Part shown: piece by piece, positions 1 to 8,972 of the stretch
Layout: every line of letters starts with the position of its first letter
How positions within the stretch are numbered: position 1 is the stretch's first letter
Assembly (NCBI GenBank): GCA_902496665.1
Contig: CABVBU010000002.1
Span: 1 to 64,000, forward strand
Origin: an uncultured Clostridium sp.
Lineage (GTDB): Bacteria; Bacillota; Clostridia; Lachnospirales; Lachnospiraceae
Reading direction: 5' to 3'
DNA: 64,000 nucleotides
Position numbers and translations under genes: made by a program
Notes under the pieces: model-generated
The model's database searches: none
Seen by the model: only the letters and a program-made list of their open reading frames with translations
What the model was told of the DNA's origin: nothing

Positions 1-19
1 ATAAACTGATTATACCACG

Positions 20-49
20 AACGCCGGGCTTTTCGAAGCTCGGCGTTTT
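20..49. terminator. Intrinsic terminator hairpin
   Basis: A 12 bp stem (20-31 with 36-47, one G-T wobble) closes a TTCG tetraloop and is followed by a short T run at 46-49. UUCG-type loops on GC-rich stems are typical of Rho-independent terminators. It probably ends a plus-strand gene lying left of the window. Confidence 0.65.
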
Positions 50-70
50 GTGTTGAGAATATGAAATGAG

Positions 71-104
71 CTGCCGCACGTTAGTGCGACAGCCCCTTTT
101 ATTA
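71..104 (+). terminator. Possible second terminator hairpin
   Basis: Arms 71-79 and 84-92 pair with one mismatch around a GTTA loop and are followed by CCCC and an AT-rich tract with four T (97-100). It is weaker than the hairpin at 20-49 and could be a back-up terminator for the same upstream gene. Confidence 0.4.
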
Positions 105-163
105 TTTTATGTGAAGATGAAAGCTGTTCGGAATGGACGGCTTTTTGCGTTTTTATAAAAAAG

Positions 164-207
164 GACCCGAATCTGTTTCTGGCGAAGAGCCAGTCAGGAT
201 TCGGGTC
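164..207 (-). terminator. Terminator of aroA (minus strand)
   Basis: A perfect 10 bp stem (164-173 with 198-207) encloses an inner 5 bp stem (179-183 with 189-193). On the minus strand it follows the aroA stop directly and runs into Ts (the A run at 157-162 on the plus strand). T residues on the other side mean it may also work in the plus direction. Confidence 0.8.
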
Positions 208-212
208 TTTTG

Positions 213-1490
213 CTATTTTGTAAGTTTTTCTAACTCCTCATAAAACGCCGGATAAGAGATATCCACGCAGTCTGCATCGATGATCTCAGTCTCCCCGTCC
301 GCGGCGAGAGCGGCAACGGCGAAGGTCATGGCAATGCGGTGGTCTTTGTAACTGTTGACGACGGCACCGTGGAGAGGTTTTCCGCCATGGATGATCATGC
401 CGTCCTCAGTCTCCTCCACATCGGCGCCCATGGCGCGCAGGTTCTCGACCATGATGGAGATGCGGTTGGATTCCTTGACCTTCAACTCGGCGGCATCTCG
501 GATGACCGTGGTTCCCTCGGCGAAGCATGCCATCGTGGCGATGGTTGGAAGCTCGTCGATGAGAGTTGGGATGATATCGCCCTCGATAACGCAGCCCTTT
601 AGGGAACTCGTACGGACCAGAAGATCGGCTGTCGGCTCCGCGTTCTCGTGGTTCTCATTTAACAGGGTGAGATCAGCGCCCATAGACTCACAGACTTTGA
701 TAAGTCCGGCTCTTGTCGGGTTGATTCCCACATTTTTAATAAGAACTTCGGAATTCGGAAGGATCAGGCCTGCTGCCACAAAATAGACGGAAGAGGAGAC
801 ATCTCCCGGCACATCGATCCGGTTTCCAAAAAGCTCCGTTGCCGGCCAGATCGTAACGGTAGTTCCTTTTGATTCCAGCTCTGCGCCGAAAAACTTCAGC
901 ATCAGTTCCGTATGATTTCTGGAAACCTGTGGCTCCGTGATACTTGTGAGCCCGTCTGCGTAGAGTCCGGCCAACAGGATCGAAGATTTTACCTGGGCAG
1001 ATGCGACTTTAGAAGTATAATGGATCCCTGCTAGTGGTTTTCCGCAGATCCTGAGCGGCGCGCAGCCGTTTCCGCGGACACTCTTGATATCAGCTCCCAT
1101 CATGGATAACGGCTCGATAATGCGCTTCATCGGACGTTTCTGGATGGATTCGTCACCGGTCAGCGTCACGTCGAAATTCTGCGGCGCGAGAATACCGGAG
1201 ATGAGTCTTGTGGTGGTTCCGGAGTTTCCGCAGTCCAGGGTCTCGGCAGGGGCAGTCAGTCCGTGCATGCCCTTTCCGTGGACAGTGACAACACCATTCT
1301 TATTTTCAATATCGATTCCCATGCGGCGGAAACAGCCGATGGTGGAGAGGCAGTCAGCACCCTCCAGAAAGTTATGGATCTCTGTAGTTCCCTTCGCAAT
1401 GGATCCGAACATGACACTGCGGTGGGAGATGGATTTATCGCCCGGGACTGTGATCTCACCCCGGACATGGTCTGCTTTATGTAATTTCAT
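213..1490 (-). CDS. aroA: 3-phosphoshikimate 1-carboxyvinyltransferase (EPSP synthase)
   Basis: The cytosolic enzyme transfers the enolpyruvyl group of PEP to shikimate-3-phosphate, the sixth step of the shikimate pathway. Its 425 residues fit the family. The N-terminal GDKSISHRS motif (Lys19) and the GNSGT loop (88-92) form the substrate sites. RNHTE at 191-195, SAQVK at 164-168 and the NPTR motif are class II EPSPS signatures, as in the Bacillus enzyme. Gly91 sits where the glyphosate-tolerant CP4 enzyme has Ala. The ATG is preceded by ACGAGGAA. It lies 137 bp downstream of tyrA on the same strand with no promoter I could find in the gap, so the two are probably co-transcribed. Confidence 0.97.
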   Translation of the reverse strand: MKLHKADHVRGEITVPGDKSISHRSVMFGSIAKGTTEIHNFLEGADCLSTIGCFRRMGIDIENKNGVVTVHGKGMHGLTAPAETLDCGNSGTTTRLISGILAPQNFDVTLTGDESIQKRPMKRIIEPLSMMGADIKSVRGNGCAPLRICGKPLAGIHYTSKVASAQVKSSILLAGLYADGLTSITEPQVSRNHTELMLKFFGAELESKGTTVTIWPATELFGNRIDVPGDVSSSVYFVAAGLILPNSEVLIKNVGINPTRAGLIKVCESMGADLTLLNENHENAEPTADLLVRTSSLKGCVIEGDIIPTLIDELPTIATMACFAEGTTVIRDAAELKVKESNRISIMVENLRAMGADVEETEDGMIIHGGKPLHGAVVNSYKDHRIAMTFAVAALAADGETEIIDADCVDISYPAFYEELEKLTK

Positions 1491-1627
1491 ATATAAATTC
1501 CTCGTAATTTGCGTTTAATACGATCTGATAAAAAACCGGTATGCATTTTAGTGTAGCAGTCCGCGTATAACAGGCGGTCATGAGGTATCGGAATATGCTG
1601 GCGCATACCTGAATGAAACTGTAAGTC

Positions 1628-2722
1628 TTACTTTGTCAGCACATAGTTATGGCTTCGCAAAAGCTCCGCTGCCTCATTCTTCTTATCCTCCTTATAGAAA
1701 GAAATCCGAAGCGCCCCTTCGCCTTCCTCACGGCTGTGATTGATACCTATATTCTTAACACTGATTCCCTTCGCGGCAAGGATCGCAGAGAGGACAGAAA
1801 TAGATCCCGGCTCATCCAAAACATCCACACAGAAGGAGTAATCCCGCTCGATGGGACCCTGTCCGCGGTTTGGGAATGTGGAACGATATTTGCCTGATTC
1901 CTCGAACATCTTGTAGATCGCGTCACCGTTATGGTTTTCCAGCGTGTCGCAGATGGATTCCAGGGAAGCGATGTACCGCTTTAAGAGCACCAGAATATTT
2001 TCTGTGTTCGTCATACAGATCTGCTCCCACATGACAGGAGAGGAGGAGGCGATACGCGTGATATCCTTAAAACCTCCTGCGGCCAGCCGCTTCATGATCT
2101 CATCCTTTGAATCGTTGTCATGGACAAGATTAACGAGGCTGGATGCCACAAGGTGCGGCAGATGGCTGATGGCCGCGACGGAAAAATCATGCTCATGGTA
2201 GTCGAGAACGAGGGGAAGAGCGCCGATGCCCAGGGCAACCTGACGGATCCGGTCGATCTGCTCTGATGTGGATTTTTTTGTAGGTGTAATAATATAGTAG
2301 GCATTCTCCAGAAGATGGTCCGTAGAGCTCTCGTAGCCGGTCTTTTCAGAACCCGCCATCGGATGGCCGCCGACAAACACATCCTCGTAACCCAGACGTT
2401 CCACCGCCTGATGGATATCTGTTTTCGTGCTTCCGATATCAGTGATCAGCGCTCCGGGTTTCAGAAACGGGCGTACCCTTTCAAGGTACACCGCGTTGTA
2501 TTCCACAGGGGTGCAGAGAAAAATAACGTCACATGCGGAAAGCGTCTCATCGATCCCGTCAAGGATAATATCGATGGTCCCGTCCGCTTTTGCCTGCTCA
2601 AGCTTTGAGCGGGTCCGCATGTACGCCATGATCGTAATATCTTTATTCGCACGGCGAAGGCCTCTGGCGATGGAACCACCGATCAGGCCAAGGCCGATAA
2701 AACCAAATGTAGAATCAGACAT
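1628..2722 (-). CDS. tyrA: Prephenate dehydrogenase with C-terminal ACT domain
   Basis: It oxidises prephenate to 4-hydroxyphenylpyruvate with NAD(P), the committed step to tyrosine. The 364-residue protein starts with a Rossmann motif, GLGLIG (10-15). GHPMAGSEK and HDFSVAAISHLPH are the usual TyrA substrate-site motifs. A helical dehydrogenase domain follows, and the last 75 or so residues (VDVLDEPGSISVLSAI) are an ACT domain, which in relatives mediates tyrosine feedback. The start is fixed by a strong AAGGAGGA 8 bases before the ATG and by a consensus promoter just upstream. First gene of a tyrA-aroA pair. Confidence 0.95.
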   Translation of the reverse strand: MSDSTFGFIGLGLIGGSIARGLRRANKDITIMAYMRTRSKLEQAKADGTIDIILDGIDETLSACDVIFLCTPVEYNAVYLERVRPFLKPGALITDIGSTKTDIHQAVERLGYEDVFVGGHPMAGSEKTGYESSTDHLLENAYYIITPTKKSTSEQIDRIRQVALGIGALPLVLDYHEHDFSVAAISHLPHLVASSLVNLVHDNDSKDEIMKRLAAGGFKDITRIASSSPVMWEQICMTNTENILVLLKRYIASLESICDTLENHNGDAIYKMFEESGKYRSTFPNRGQGPIERDYSFCVDVLDEPGSISVLSAILAAKGISVKNIGINHSREEGEGALRISFYKEDKKNEAAELLRSHNYVLTK

Positions 2723-2748
2723 TGTACAGCTCCTCCTTTGTCTCTTCG

Positions 2749-2777
2749 ATTTTATAACACAGGGATATGAATGTCAA
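2749..2777 (-). promoter_or_regulatory. Sigma-A promoter of tyrA-aroA
   Basis: Read on the minus strand, a perfect -35 TTGACA (2772-2777) is followed after 17 bp by TAAAAT (2749-2754). The start point would fall near 2742, which leaves a leader of about 20 nt containing the tyrA ribosome binding site. Confidence 0.8.
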
Positions 2778-3022
2778 CAAGAAAAATCAATACTTTAAAG
2801 TGATAAATCAAACATTGCCGGGATCTGCAAATCTGTGGGTGTGCGTCGCATGTCTGTCTACGAAACAGAGAAGTGAGAAGAAGAAAGATCTGTGTCTGCC
2901 AGAAAAATTTACAAAATAGAATGCGGATGTCAATTTTTAATAGATTTTCGTTTGAAACGCCCATATTTTCCACCACAATCGAAAAATGACAGAAAATATT
3001 TTGTGCAATTTCGATATTTAGC

Positions 3023-3051
3023 TTGAAAAATTCGAAAAGTTTTGGTAAAAT
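3023..3051 (+). promoter_or_regulatory. Sigma-A promoter of the EF-G-like gene
   Basis: TTGAAA (3023-3028), a 17 bp spacer and TAAAAT (3046-3051). The predicted start near 3058 leaves a leader of about 95 nt before the ATG at 3153. Confidence 0.75.
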
Positions 3052-3152
3052 ATGACCATAGGCAATAAGCAGTATAGCCAAAACATCTGAACTTCGTAAT
3101 TTGCGGAAGTCTTTTGAAAAATGGCAAAAAAACATATACGGGAGGGATTCAT

Positions 3153-5252
3153 ATGGATATTTATGGAACAAAACAGATCCGAAATGTTGTACTTTTAGGC
3201 CACGGCGGCGCCGGTAAGACGACGGTAGCCGAGGCACTGGCTTATCTGACCGGCGTTACAAAAAGAATGGGAAAAGTTGCTGACGGCAATACGATCAGTG
3301 ACTACGACAAAGAAGAGATCAAGAGACAGTTCTCGATCTCCACAACGATGGTTCCGATCGAGTACGAAGGTGCCGAAGGAAAGATCAAGATCAATCTTCT
3401 TGATACTCCTGGTTATTTCGACTTCGTAGGCGAGGTGGAAGAGGCAGTCAGCGCCGCTGATGCAGCGATCATCGTCGTAAACTGTAAGGCAGGAATCGAA
3501 GTTGGTACAGAAAAAGCATGGGATCTGTGTGAAGAATATAAACTCCCGAGAATCATATTTGTAACAAACATGGATGATGACCACGCGTCCTTCCGTGAAC
3601 TGATCTTAAAACTGGAGAAGAAGTTCGGAAGAAAGATTGCTCCGTTCCAGGTACCGATCCGTGAGAACGAGAAGTTCGTCGGTTTCGTAAACGCAGTTAA
3701 GATGCAGGGCCGCCGTTTCACAAACCTGTCCGACTATGAGGATTGTGAGATCCCGGAGTACACAAAGAAGAACCTCGGAATTATCCGTGACGCCCTGATC
3801 GAGGCTGTTGCCGAGACAAGCGAGGAGTACATGGAGCGCTACTTCTCCGGCGAAGAGTTCACACAGGATGAGATTTATACCGCAGTACAGACCCATGTAT
3901 GCGATGGTTCTATCGTTCCGGTCATGATGGGTTCCGGCGTCAACTGCCAGGGCTTCAACGCGTTATTAAATGCTATCGACCGCTATTTCCCGTCACCGGA
4001 TAAGGGCGAGTGTGTCGGCGTTGATGTATCAAACGGCGAGCACTTTACTGCAAAATATAACGATGAGGTTTCCCTCTCCGCAAGAGTATTCAAGACCATC
4101 GTTGACCCGTTTATCGGAAAATATTCCTTAATGAAGGTCTGCACCGGCACATTAAAACCGGACAGTACTCTCTACAATGTAAATAAGGACGCAGAAGAGA
4201 AAATCGCGAAAGTCTATGTATTAAGAGGTAAAGACGTGATCGAGGTTCCAGAGCTGAAGGCCGGCGATATTGGTGCTGTTGCGAAGCTTTCCGTGACACA
4301 GACAGGCGATACGATCGCTTTAAGATCTGCTCCGATCGTATATCACAAACCGAAGATCTCCATCCCGTATACATACATGCGCTTTGCTGCAAAGACAAAG
4401 GGCGACGAGGACAAGATCTCCAGCGCACTCGCGAGAATGATGGAAGAGGATCTGACACTCCGCGTTGTGAACGATACCGAGAACCGCCAGAGCTTACTCT
4501 ACGGAATCGGCGATCAGCAGCTTGAAGTTACCGTCAGCAAGCTTCTCGGCCGTTACAAAGTCGATGTGGAACTCTCCAAACCGAAATTTGCGTTCCGCGA
4601 GACGATCCGCAAGAAAGTGGAGGCTCCTGGCCGTTATAAGAAACAGTCCGGTGGACATGGACAGTTCGGTGACGTTAAGATGTCCTTCGAGCCGTCCGGC
4701 GATCTCGAGAAACCTTATATCTTTGAAGAGAAAGTATTCGGCGGCGCAGTTCCGAAGAACTACTTCCCGGCAGTTGAAAAGGGCGTACAGGAATGCTGTA
4801 CAAAGGGTCCGTTAGCAGGTTATCCGGTAGTCGGCATCAAGGCAACGCTCCTCGATGGCTCCTACCATCCGGTTGACTCCTCCGAGATGGCATTCAAGAT
4901 GGCTGCAACCCTGGCCTTCAAGAAGGGCTTTATGGATGCCAACCCGGTTCTCTTAGAGCCGATCGCTTCCGTAAAAGTCGTTGTTCCGGATAAGTTTACC
5001 GGAGACGTTATGGGTGACTTAAACAGAAGAAGAGGACGTGTTCTCGGAATGAATTCTCTCCATGGTGGAAAGCAAGAGATCGTTGCTGATGTTCCGATGT
5101 CCGAGATGTTCGGCTACAACACAGACCTCCGCTCCATGACCGGCGGTATCGGCGTATTCTCCTACGAATTCAGCCGCTATGAGCAGGCTCCTGGCGATGT
5201 TCAGAAGAAGGAAGTGGAAGCGAGAACGGCAGGCGGAGAAGTAGAGGCGTAA
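3153..5252 (+). CDS. EF-G2/FusA2-type elongation factor G-like GTPase
   Basis: A 699-residue paralogue of elongation factor G with all five domains, including the domain IV tip (HPVDSSEMAF). Its nucleotide site is unusual: P-loop GHGGAGKTT (16-24) instead of AHIDAGKTT, DTPGY with Tyr88 where EF-G has the catalytic His, and TNMD (138-141) where canonical factors have NKMD. These changes resemble the EF-G2/FusA2 branch known from mycobacteria, whose role is not settled, so I do not assign the symbol fusA. The ATG at 3153 is chosen over an in-frame one at 3114 because GGAGGG lies 6 bases before it. Monocistronic, with its own promoter and terminator. Confidence 0.9.
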   Translation: MDIYGTKQIRNVVLLGHGGAGKTTVAEALAYLTGVTKRMGKVADGNTISDYDKEEIKRQFSISTTMVPIEYEGAEGKIKINLLDTPGYFDFVGEVEEAVSAADAAIIVVNCKAGIEVGTEKAWDLCEEYKLPRIIFVTNMDDDHASFRELILKLEKKFGRKIAPFQVPIRENEKFVGFVNAVKMQGRRFTNLSDYEDCEIPEYTKKNLGIIRDALIEAVAETSEEYMERYFSGEEFTQDEIYTAVQTHVCDGSIVPVMMGSGVNCQGFNALLNAIDRYFPSPDKGECVGVDVSNGEHFTAKYNDEVSLSARVFKTIVDPFIGKYSLMKVCTGTLKPDSTLYNVNKDAEEKIAKVYVLRGKDVIEVPELKAGDIGAVAKLSVTQTGDTIALRSAPIVYHKPKISIPYTYMRFAAKTKGDEDKISSALARMMEEDLTLRVVNDTENRQSLLYGIGDQQLEVTVSKLLGRYKVDVELSKPKFAFRETIRKKVEAPGRYKKQSGGHGQFGDVKMSFEPSGDLEKPYIFEEKVFGGAVPKNYFPAVEKGVQECCTKGPLAGYPVVGIKATLLDGSYHPVDSSEMAFKMAATLAFKKGFMDANPVLLEPIASVKVVVPDKFTGDVMGDLNRRRGRVLGMNSLHGGKQEIVADVPMSEMFGYNTDLRSMTGGIGVFSYEFSRYEQAPGDVQKKEVEARTAGGEVEA

Positions 5253-5292
5253 GCTTTGAAGATCCTTCTGAAAACTGAATAAAAGAGGACTG

Positions 5293-5325
5293 CAGGGATC
5301 AGCTGTATGGCTGGTCCCTGTTTTT
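5293..5325 (+). terminator. Terminator of the EF-G-like gene
   Basis: An 11 bp stem (5293-5303 with 5310-5320, one wobble pair), a 6-nt loop and a run of five T (5321-5325). Confidence 0.85.
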
Positions 5326-5362
5326 GCCGAAATTCTGCCATAGTTTTCCTCTGACTTCCATC

Positions 5363-5391
5363 TGGACAGAAAGAGAGAAAAATGGTATAGT
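5363..5391 (+). promoter_or_regulatory. Promoter of the TPR lipoprotein gene
   Basis: TGGACA (5363-5368), a 17 bp spacer and TATAGT (5386-5391), each one base from consensus. It gives a leader of about 95 nt. Confidence 0.6.
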
Positions 5392-5494
5392 TATAAACTG
5401 GTAAGCTTTAAATCAGACGGATAAAAAACAAACTGCAAATCGGATAAAATTTTGCTCTATGACAAAATACTCCGGCAAAAAATGAGGAATTAGA

Positions 5495-7378
5495 ATGAGA
5501 AAATGGTTTTTGATTATGGCCACAGCGGTGGTACTTTGTTCCGCCTGCGGCAAGAAAGACGCTTCAGTGAACGATATGACTCAGGCGGCACAGGCAAGCT
5601 CGACGGAAGCGGAGAATCTCTATAAGGAAGGATCCCAGTACGTCGGGGAAGAGGATTACGAGAGTGCCATCGAATCCCTTTTAAAATGTATTGAACTGGA
5701 TCCGGATTACAGCAAAGCCTATATCCAGCTTTCCAAGGCCTATATTGGAAATGAAGAGTACGATGAAGCTATGGAGATCCTGCAGCAGGGATATGAGAAG
5801 ACAAAGGATGCGTCCCTGGAGAAAGAACAGGATAGCTGTGTCCGCACGATCTGCCAGGTCCTGACAGACAACGAGGATTACGAGACAGCGATCCCGTGGC
5901 TTTTAAAGCTTCAGGAACTCGACGGTGTCACCGTGGAGAATTCCCTGCAGCTTGCGGAAGCATATTCTATGATGGACGATTATGAAAATGCGGTGGCAGT
6001 TCTCCAGAAAGCAGATCAGAATGATGAAAGTATTAAAAATGCCCTGCTGGAAGCAAGAGTTGCCTACGGACAGTATTGCTACGATGAAGGAAAGAATGAT
6101 CAGGCGATTGAGACTTTAAAGGCTGTGATCAATGAGGCGCCAGACCGGATCGATGCATACTCTATGCTGATCGGCGTATATGTAGATGCAGGAAAAGTAA
6201 AAGAGGCGGAGAGCATCGTCCAGAGTGGTCTTGAGCGGTTCGTAAACCAGAATTCTACGGTGACAGATGACCAGCTTGATGAATTTTTAAATTCCGCATC
6301 TTCCTATTATCTGGAACTGGAGGATGTGGATGCCTGCCTGAGATTCTGGGAGAAGGCAGTTTCCATGAGACCTGGAAATAAGAGTTATAAGGAAGAACTG
6401 GACAGCTACCGTTCCTCTGCTGCAGACGAGTCCTACGCGAAAGCGGATGAGCTTCTGGAAGCGGGGGACGTGGAAGGCGCTTCCAAGTACTATAAGCGTG
6501 CCTTTGCGCTGGCTCCGTCAAACTATGACGCGGGCGTGATCAGCGGCGGCGACTATACATACTGCCTGAACAAGGATGGTTCCTGGAGACTTGGCTGGTA
6601 TACAGATGAGACTGGCGGCTCCTACTACTTCAATCCGGCGGCGGGACGTCTCTACGCCAGTGCGGTGACGGGATACCAGCAGCTTGACGGTGCGGGATAC
6701 TATTTTGAGGATGACGGCAGAATGTTGGTGGATGATACGACTCCGGATGGCCGTTATGCGGATGTAGATGGAAAACTTTTAGACCACAATCCATATGAGG
6801 ATGAGACCGCTGAAGATGAGACGGATGCTGCCGAGGATGAGACTGAGGCAGATACAGAAGAAGAGACGACAGGAAGCTCTGAGAAGGAATCTGCGGCAGC
6901 TTCTGTGAAAGAGACAACAGCCGCAGTTAAGGAAACGGTGAAGGAGACCACAAAGGCAAATCCGCAGCCGACGCAGGCTGCAGCCGTGAACTCAGGAAAC
7001 CTGAAACTGAATGCCGACACTCTTCAGGAAGCTCATGACAATGGCGGAACAACAACCTACGAGAAGACAGATCTCTTCGACGGATCCACAGGAAAACTGA
7101 CCATGGGAGATGTCTATAACTGCCTTACCAAGTACGGAAAGACCGAGTGGGTGTCCCAGAAACTTCCGTATGAGTTGAAGGTCGGAAACTTAAAGGTATG
7201 GATCCTGCCTGGCGATAACTGGAATACAACAGGACTCGTCATTAAAGACGCGTCCCAGTATTTTGAGGTGTTAAAGAAGAAGGCGCTTCCGGATAATGTA
7301 CAGTTTGCGATCGAATTCGATTCCACCGCGACAGATAAGCTTGACATCAATAAAGTGAGACGTGTGAACGGAAACTAA
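5495..7378 (+). CDS. TPR-repeat lipoprotein with wall-binding-like repeats
   Basis: No specific function is recognised. The 627-residue protein starts with a lipoprotein signal ending in CSAC (Cys18), so it should be anchored outside the membrane. Residues of about 35-340 are a TPR array, with units such as YESAIESLLKCIELDPDY. Next come Gly/Tyr/Trp-rich repeats (LGWYTDETGGSYYFN, GAGYYFEDDGR) that resemble choline/cell-wall-binding repeats. A very acidic Glu/Asp/Thr linker (about 430-515) and a small C-terminal domain of unknown type follow. TPRs suggest protein-protein scaffolding at the wall; this is inference. It has its own promoter and terminator. A GAGGAA-like site lies close to the ATG. 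Confidence 0.85.
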   Translation: MRKWFLIMATAVVLCSACGKKDASVNDMTQAAQASSTEAENLYKEGSQYVGEEDYESAIESLLKCIELDPDYSKAYIQLSKAYIGNEEYDEAMEILQQGYEKTKDASLEKEQDSCVRTICQVLTDNEDYETAIPWLLKLQELDGVTVENSLQLAEAYSMMDDYENAVAVLQKADQNDESIKNALLEARVAYGQYCYDEGKNDQAIETLKAVINEAPDRIDAYSMLIGVYVDAGKVKEAESIVQSGLERFVNQNSTVTDDQLDEFLNSASSYYLELEDVDACLRFWEKAVSMRPGNKSYKEELDSYRSSAADESYAKADELLEAGDVEGASKYYKRAFALAPSNYDAGVISGGDYTYCLNKDGSWRLGWYTDETGGSYYFNPAAGRLYASAVTGYQQLDGAGYYFEDDGRMLVDDTTPDGRYADVDGKLLDHNPYEDETAEDETDAAEDETEADTEEETTGSSEKESAAASVKETTAAVKETVKETTKANPQPTQAAAVNSGNLKLNADTLQEAHDNGGTTTYEKTDLFDGSTGKLTMGDVYNCLTKYGKTEWVSQKLPYELKVGNLKVWILPGDNWNTTGLVIKDASQYFEVLKKKALPDNVQFAIEFDSTATDKLDINKVRRVNGN

Positions 7379-7398
7379 GGTGCTGTAAGAAATAAAAA

Positions 7399-7437
7399 CG
7401 GGAATTCCTGCAGAAATGTTGGAATTTCCGTTTTTTT
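7399..7437 (+). terminator. Terminator of the TPR lipoprotein gene
   Basis: A 10 bp stem (7399-7408 with 7421-7430, one wobble) with a 12-nt loop, followed by seven T (7431-7437). Upstream As extend the stem. Confidence 0.85.
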
Positions 7438-7468
7438 GATGAACTTATGCGTCTGAAATGTGTTGAAG

Positions 7469-7510
7469 AAAAAACGCCGCCCGGAATCCATAATGGAAAG
7501 CCGGGCGGCG
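7469..7510 (-). terminator. Terminator of prs (minus strand)
   Basis: A perfect 10 bp GC stem (7475-7484 with 7501-7510). Read on the minus strand it is followed by a T run (As at 7469-7474 on the plus strand). Confidence 0.85.
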
Positions 7511-7533
7511 TAAATATTCTCTGAGATTTAAAA

Positions 7534-8721
7534 TTAAAGAAGACCCTCGTTGTACTTTCTGATAAGTCTCTGGATCTTGTCTGTCGGGGACAGGGAGTTT
7601 CCGATGGAAACGTCGTGGTTTAAGGAGTTGATGATGGCAGCGATGTACTTGCTCATATCAGCTTCCACATACCATTCCTTTGTGAAGAGTTCCGGGGAAC
7701 GGTAGTTTAAGTTTGTTGTGACAACGCTGTCGATGTAGCCCTTCTGGTAGAACTCATCGAACTTCTCGAAGCCTGCGGTGAAGAGACCGAAGGTGCAGCA
7801 TACAACGACCTTCTCGGCCTTGCGCTCCTTTAACTCTTTTGCGGTATCGAGCATGCTCTCGCCGGAGGCGATCATATCGTCAACGACGATAACAGTCTTT
7901 CCTTCAACGGAGCTTCCGAGGAACTCGTGGGCAACGATCGGGTTTCTTCCGTTGATGACCTTGGAGTAATCTCTTCTCTTGTAGAACATACCCATATCAA
8001 CGCCGAGGTTGTTGGCGAGATATACGGCACGGCTCATTGCACCTTCGTCCGGGCTGATGACCATTAAGTGGTCTTTATCGATCTTTAAGGTATTGTCATG
8101 TTTAAACAGTGCTTTTACGAACTGGTAGGTCGGCATGAAGTTGTCGAGACCGGATAACGGAATCGCGTTCTGTACGCGCGGGTCATGTGCATCAAATGTG
8201 ATGATGTTGGACACGCCCATGCTTACTAACTCTTCAAGTGCCATTGCGCAGTCTAAAGACTCTCTGTGAGTACGTTTGTGCTGACGGCTCTCGTAAAGGA
8301 ACGGCATGATAACGTTGATACGGTGTGCGGTGGATGCCGTAGCGCCGATGATTCTCTTGAGATCCTGATAGTGGTCATCCGGGGACATGTGGTTTACATA
8401 TCCGGACATCTTGTAGGTAAGAGAGTGGTTTGTTACATCGACCATGCAGAAAATATCGGTTCCGCGGACAGATTCGTTTACGATACCCTTTGCTTCACCA
8501 CTTCCGAAACGCGGGCAGGCGCAGTCGAGAAGATAGGAGTCAACATCGTAGCCACGGTACTGTAAATTTCCCTGGCGGCGAAGTAATTCTTCCGCATCGT
8601 TGCGGCGGAAGTTTACGATGTGGTCATTGACTTTCTGCGCAAGATCACGGCAGCTCTCAAGAGCAGCGATCTTAAGCGGTGCAAGCGGCAGACGGTCGTT
8701 GAAAACGTACTGATTAGACAT
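7534..8721 (-). CDS. prs: Ribose-phosphate pyrophosphokinase, long divergent form
   Basis: Related to Prs, which makes PRPP from ribose-5-phosphate and ATP for nucleotide, His and Trp synthesis. At 395 residues it is about 80 longer than the usual 315. The extra length is mostly an N-terminal extension and an insert. Recognisable elements are NESVRGTDIF, the ATP-loop region FLYESRQHKR, the metal-site region TFDAHDPRVQ and the KRRD flexible loop. The PRPP loop reads VVDDMIASGES, where canonical enzymes have DDMIDTGGT. Clostridia often carry such long forms, and activity is likely but not certain. CGGAGGA precedes the ATG. Monocistronic on the minus strand. Confidence 0.85.
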   Translation of the reverse strand: MSNQYVFNDRLPLAPLKIAALESCRDLAQKVNDHIVNFRRNDAEELLRRQGNLQYRGYDVDSYLLDCACPRFGSGEAKGIVNESVRGTDIFCMVDVTNHSLTYKMSGYVNHMSPDDHYQDLKRIIGATASTAHRINVIMPFLYESRQHKRTHRESLDCAMALEELVSMGVSNIITFDAHDPRVQNAIPLSGLDNFMPTYQFVKALFKHDNTLKIDKDHLMVISPDEGAMSRAVYLANNLGVDMGMFYKRRDYSKVINGRNPIVAHEFLGSSVEGKTVIVVDDMIASGESMLDTAKELKERKAEKVVVCCTFGLFTAGFEKFDEFYQKGYIDSVVTTNLNYRSPELFTKEWYVEADMSKYIAAIINSLNHDVSIGNSLSPTDKIQRLIRKYNEGLL

Positions 8722-8838
8722 GTCAGATAATCCTCCGATTTTTTGTGTTGCGGTCCGGCCTCTGCGGTCGGACTGTCAGATCATATTTTTCGCCTGGATT
8801 TCCTTATTTATACGGGAACCTGCAGGCATTCCACGCCG

Positions 8839-8868
8839 AGTATAACATTTTCAGACATTTTTCGTCAA
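8839..8868 (-). promoter_or_regulatory. Promoter of prs
   Basis: On the minus strand, TTGACG (8863-8868), an 18 bp spacer and TATACT (8839-8844). Confidence 0.7.
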
Positions 8869-8910
8869 TAGTTTCCCATGAAAATTCGAAGGAAAAAAGA
8901 ATATCGTTCC

Positions 8911-8939
8911 TTTACAAATCGGAGGAAGATTGGTATGAT
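8911..8939 (+). promoter_or_regulatory. Promoter of the DUF512-der operon
   Basis: TTTACA (8911-8916), a 17 bp spacer and TATGAT (8934-8939). Transcription would start near 8946, giving a short leader with AGGAAGG at 8957-8963. Confidence 0.7.
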
Positions 8940-8972
8940 TAAGTTTAGAACCATGCAGGAAGGATAAATGAA

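Larger units (their letters stand above)
2723..3152. other. Divergent intergenic region, no gene seen
   Basis: This 430 bp AT-rich region separates tyrA (minus) from the EF-G-like gene (plus). It carries one good promoter facing each way at its edges. The middle part (about 2780-3020) has no coding pattern, repeat or stable hairpin that I could support. Confidence 0.6.

Noticed and set aside
355..1518. Long plus-strand frames opposite aroA
   Set aside because: They are antisense shadows of a clearly conserved enzyme and show no family motif or ribosome binding site.
2780..3020. Minus-strand frame between tyrA and the EF-G-like gene
   Set aside because: AT-rich, no ribosome binding site, no domain; it crosses the promoter regions.
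8935..8967. 10-codon reading frame with GGAGGA before it, upstream of the DUF512 gene
   Set aside because: Its ATG lies inside the -10 TATGAT of a good promoter, so it would not be transcribed.
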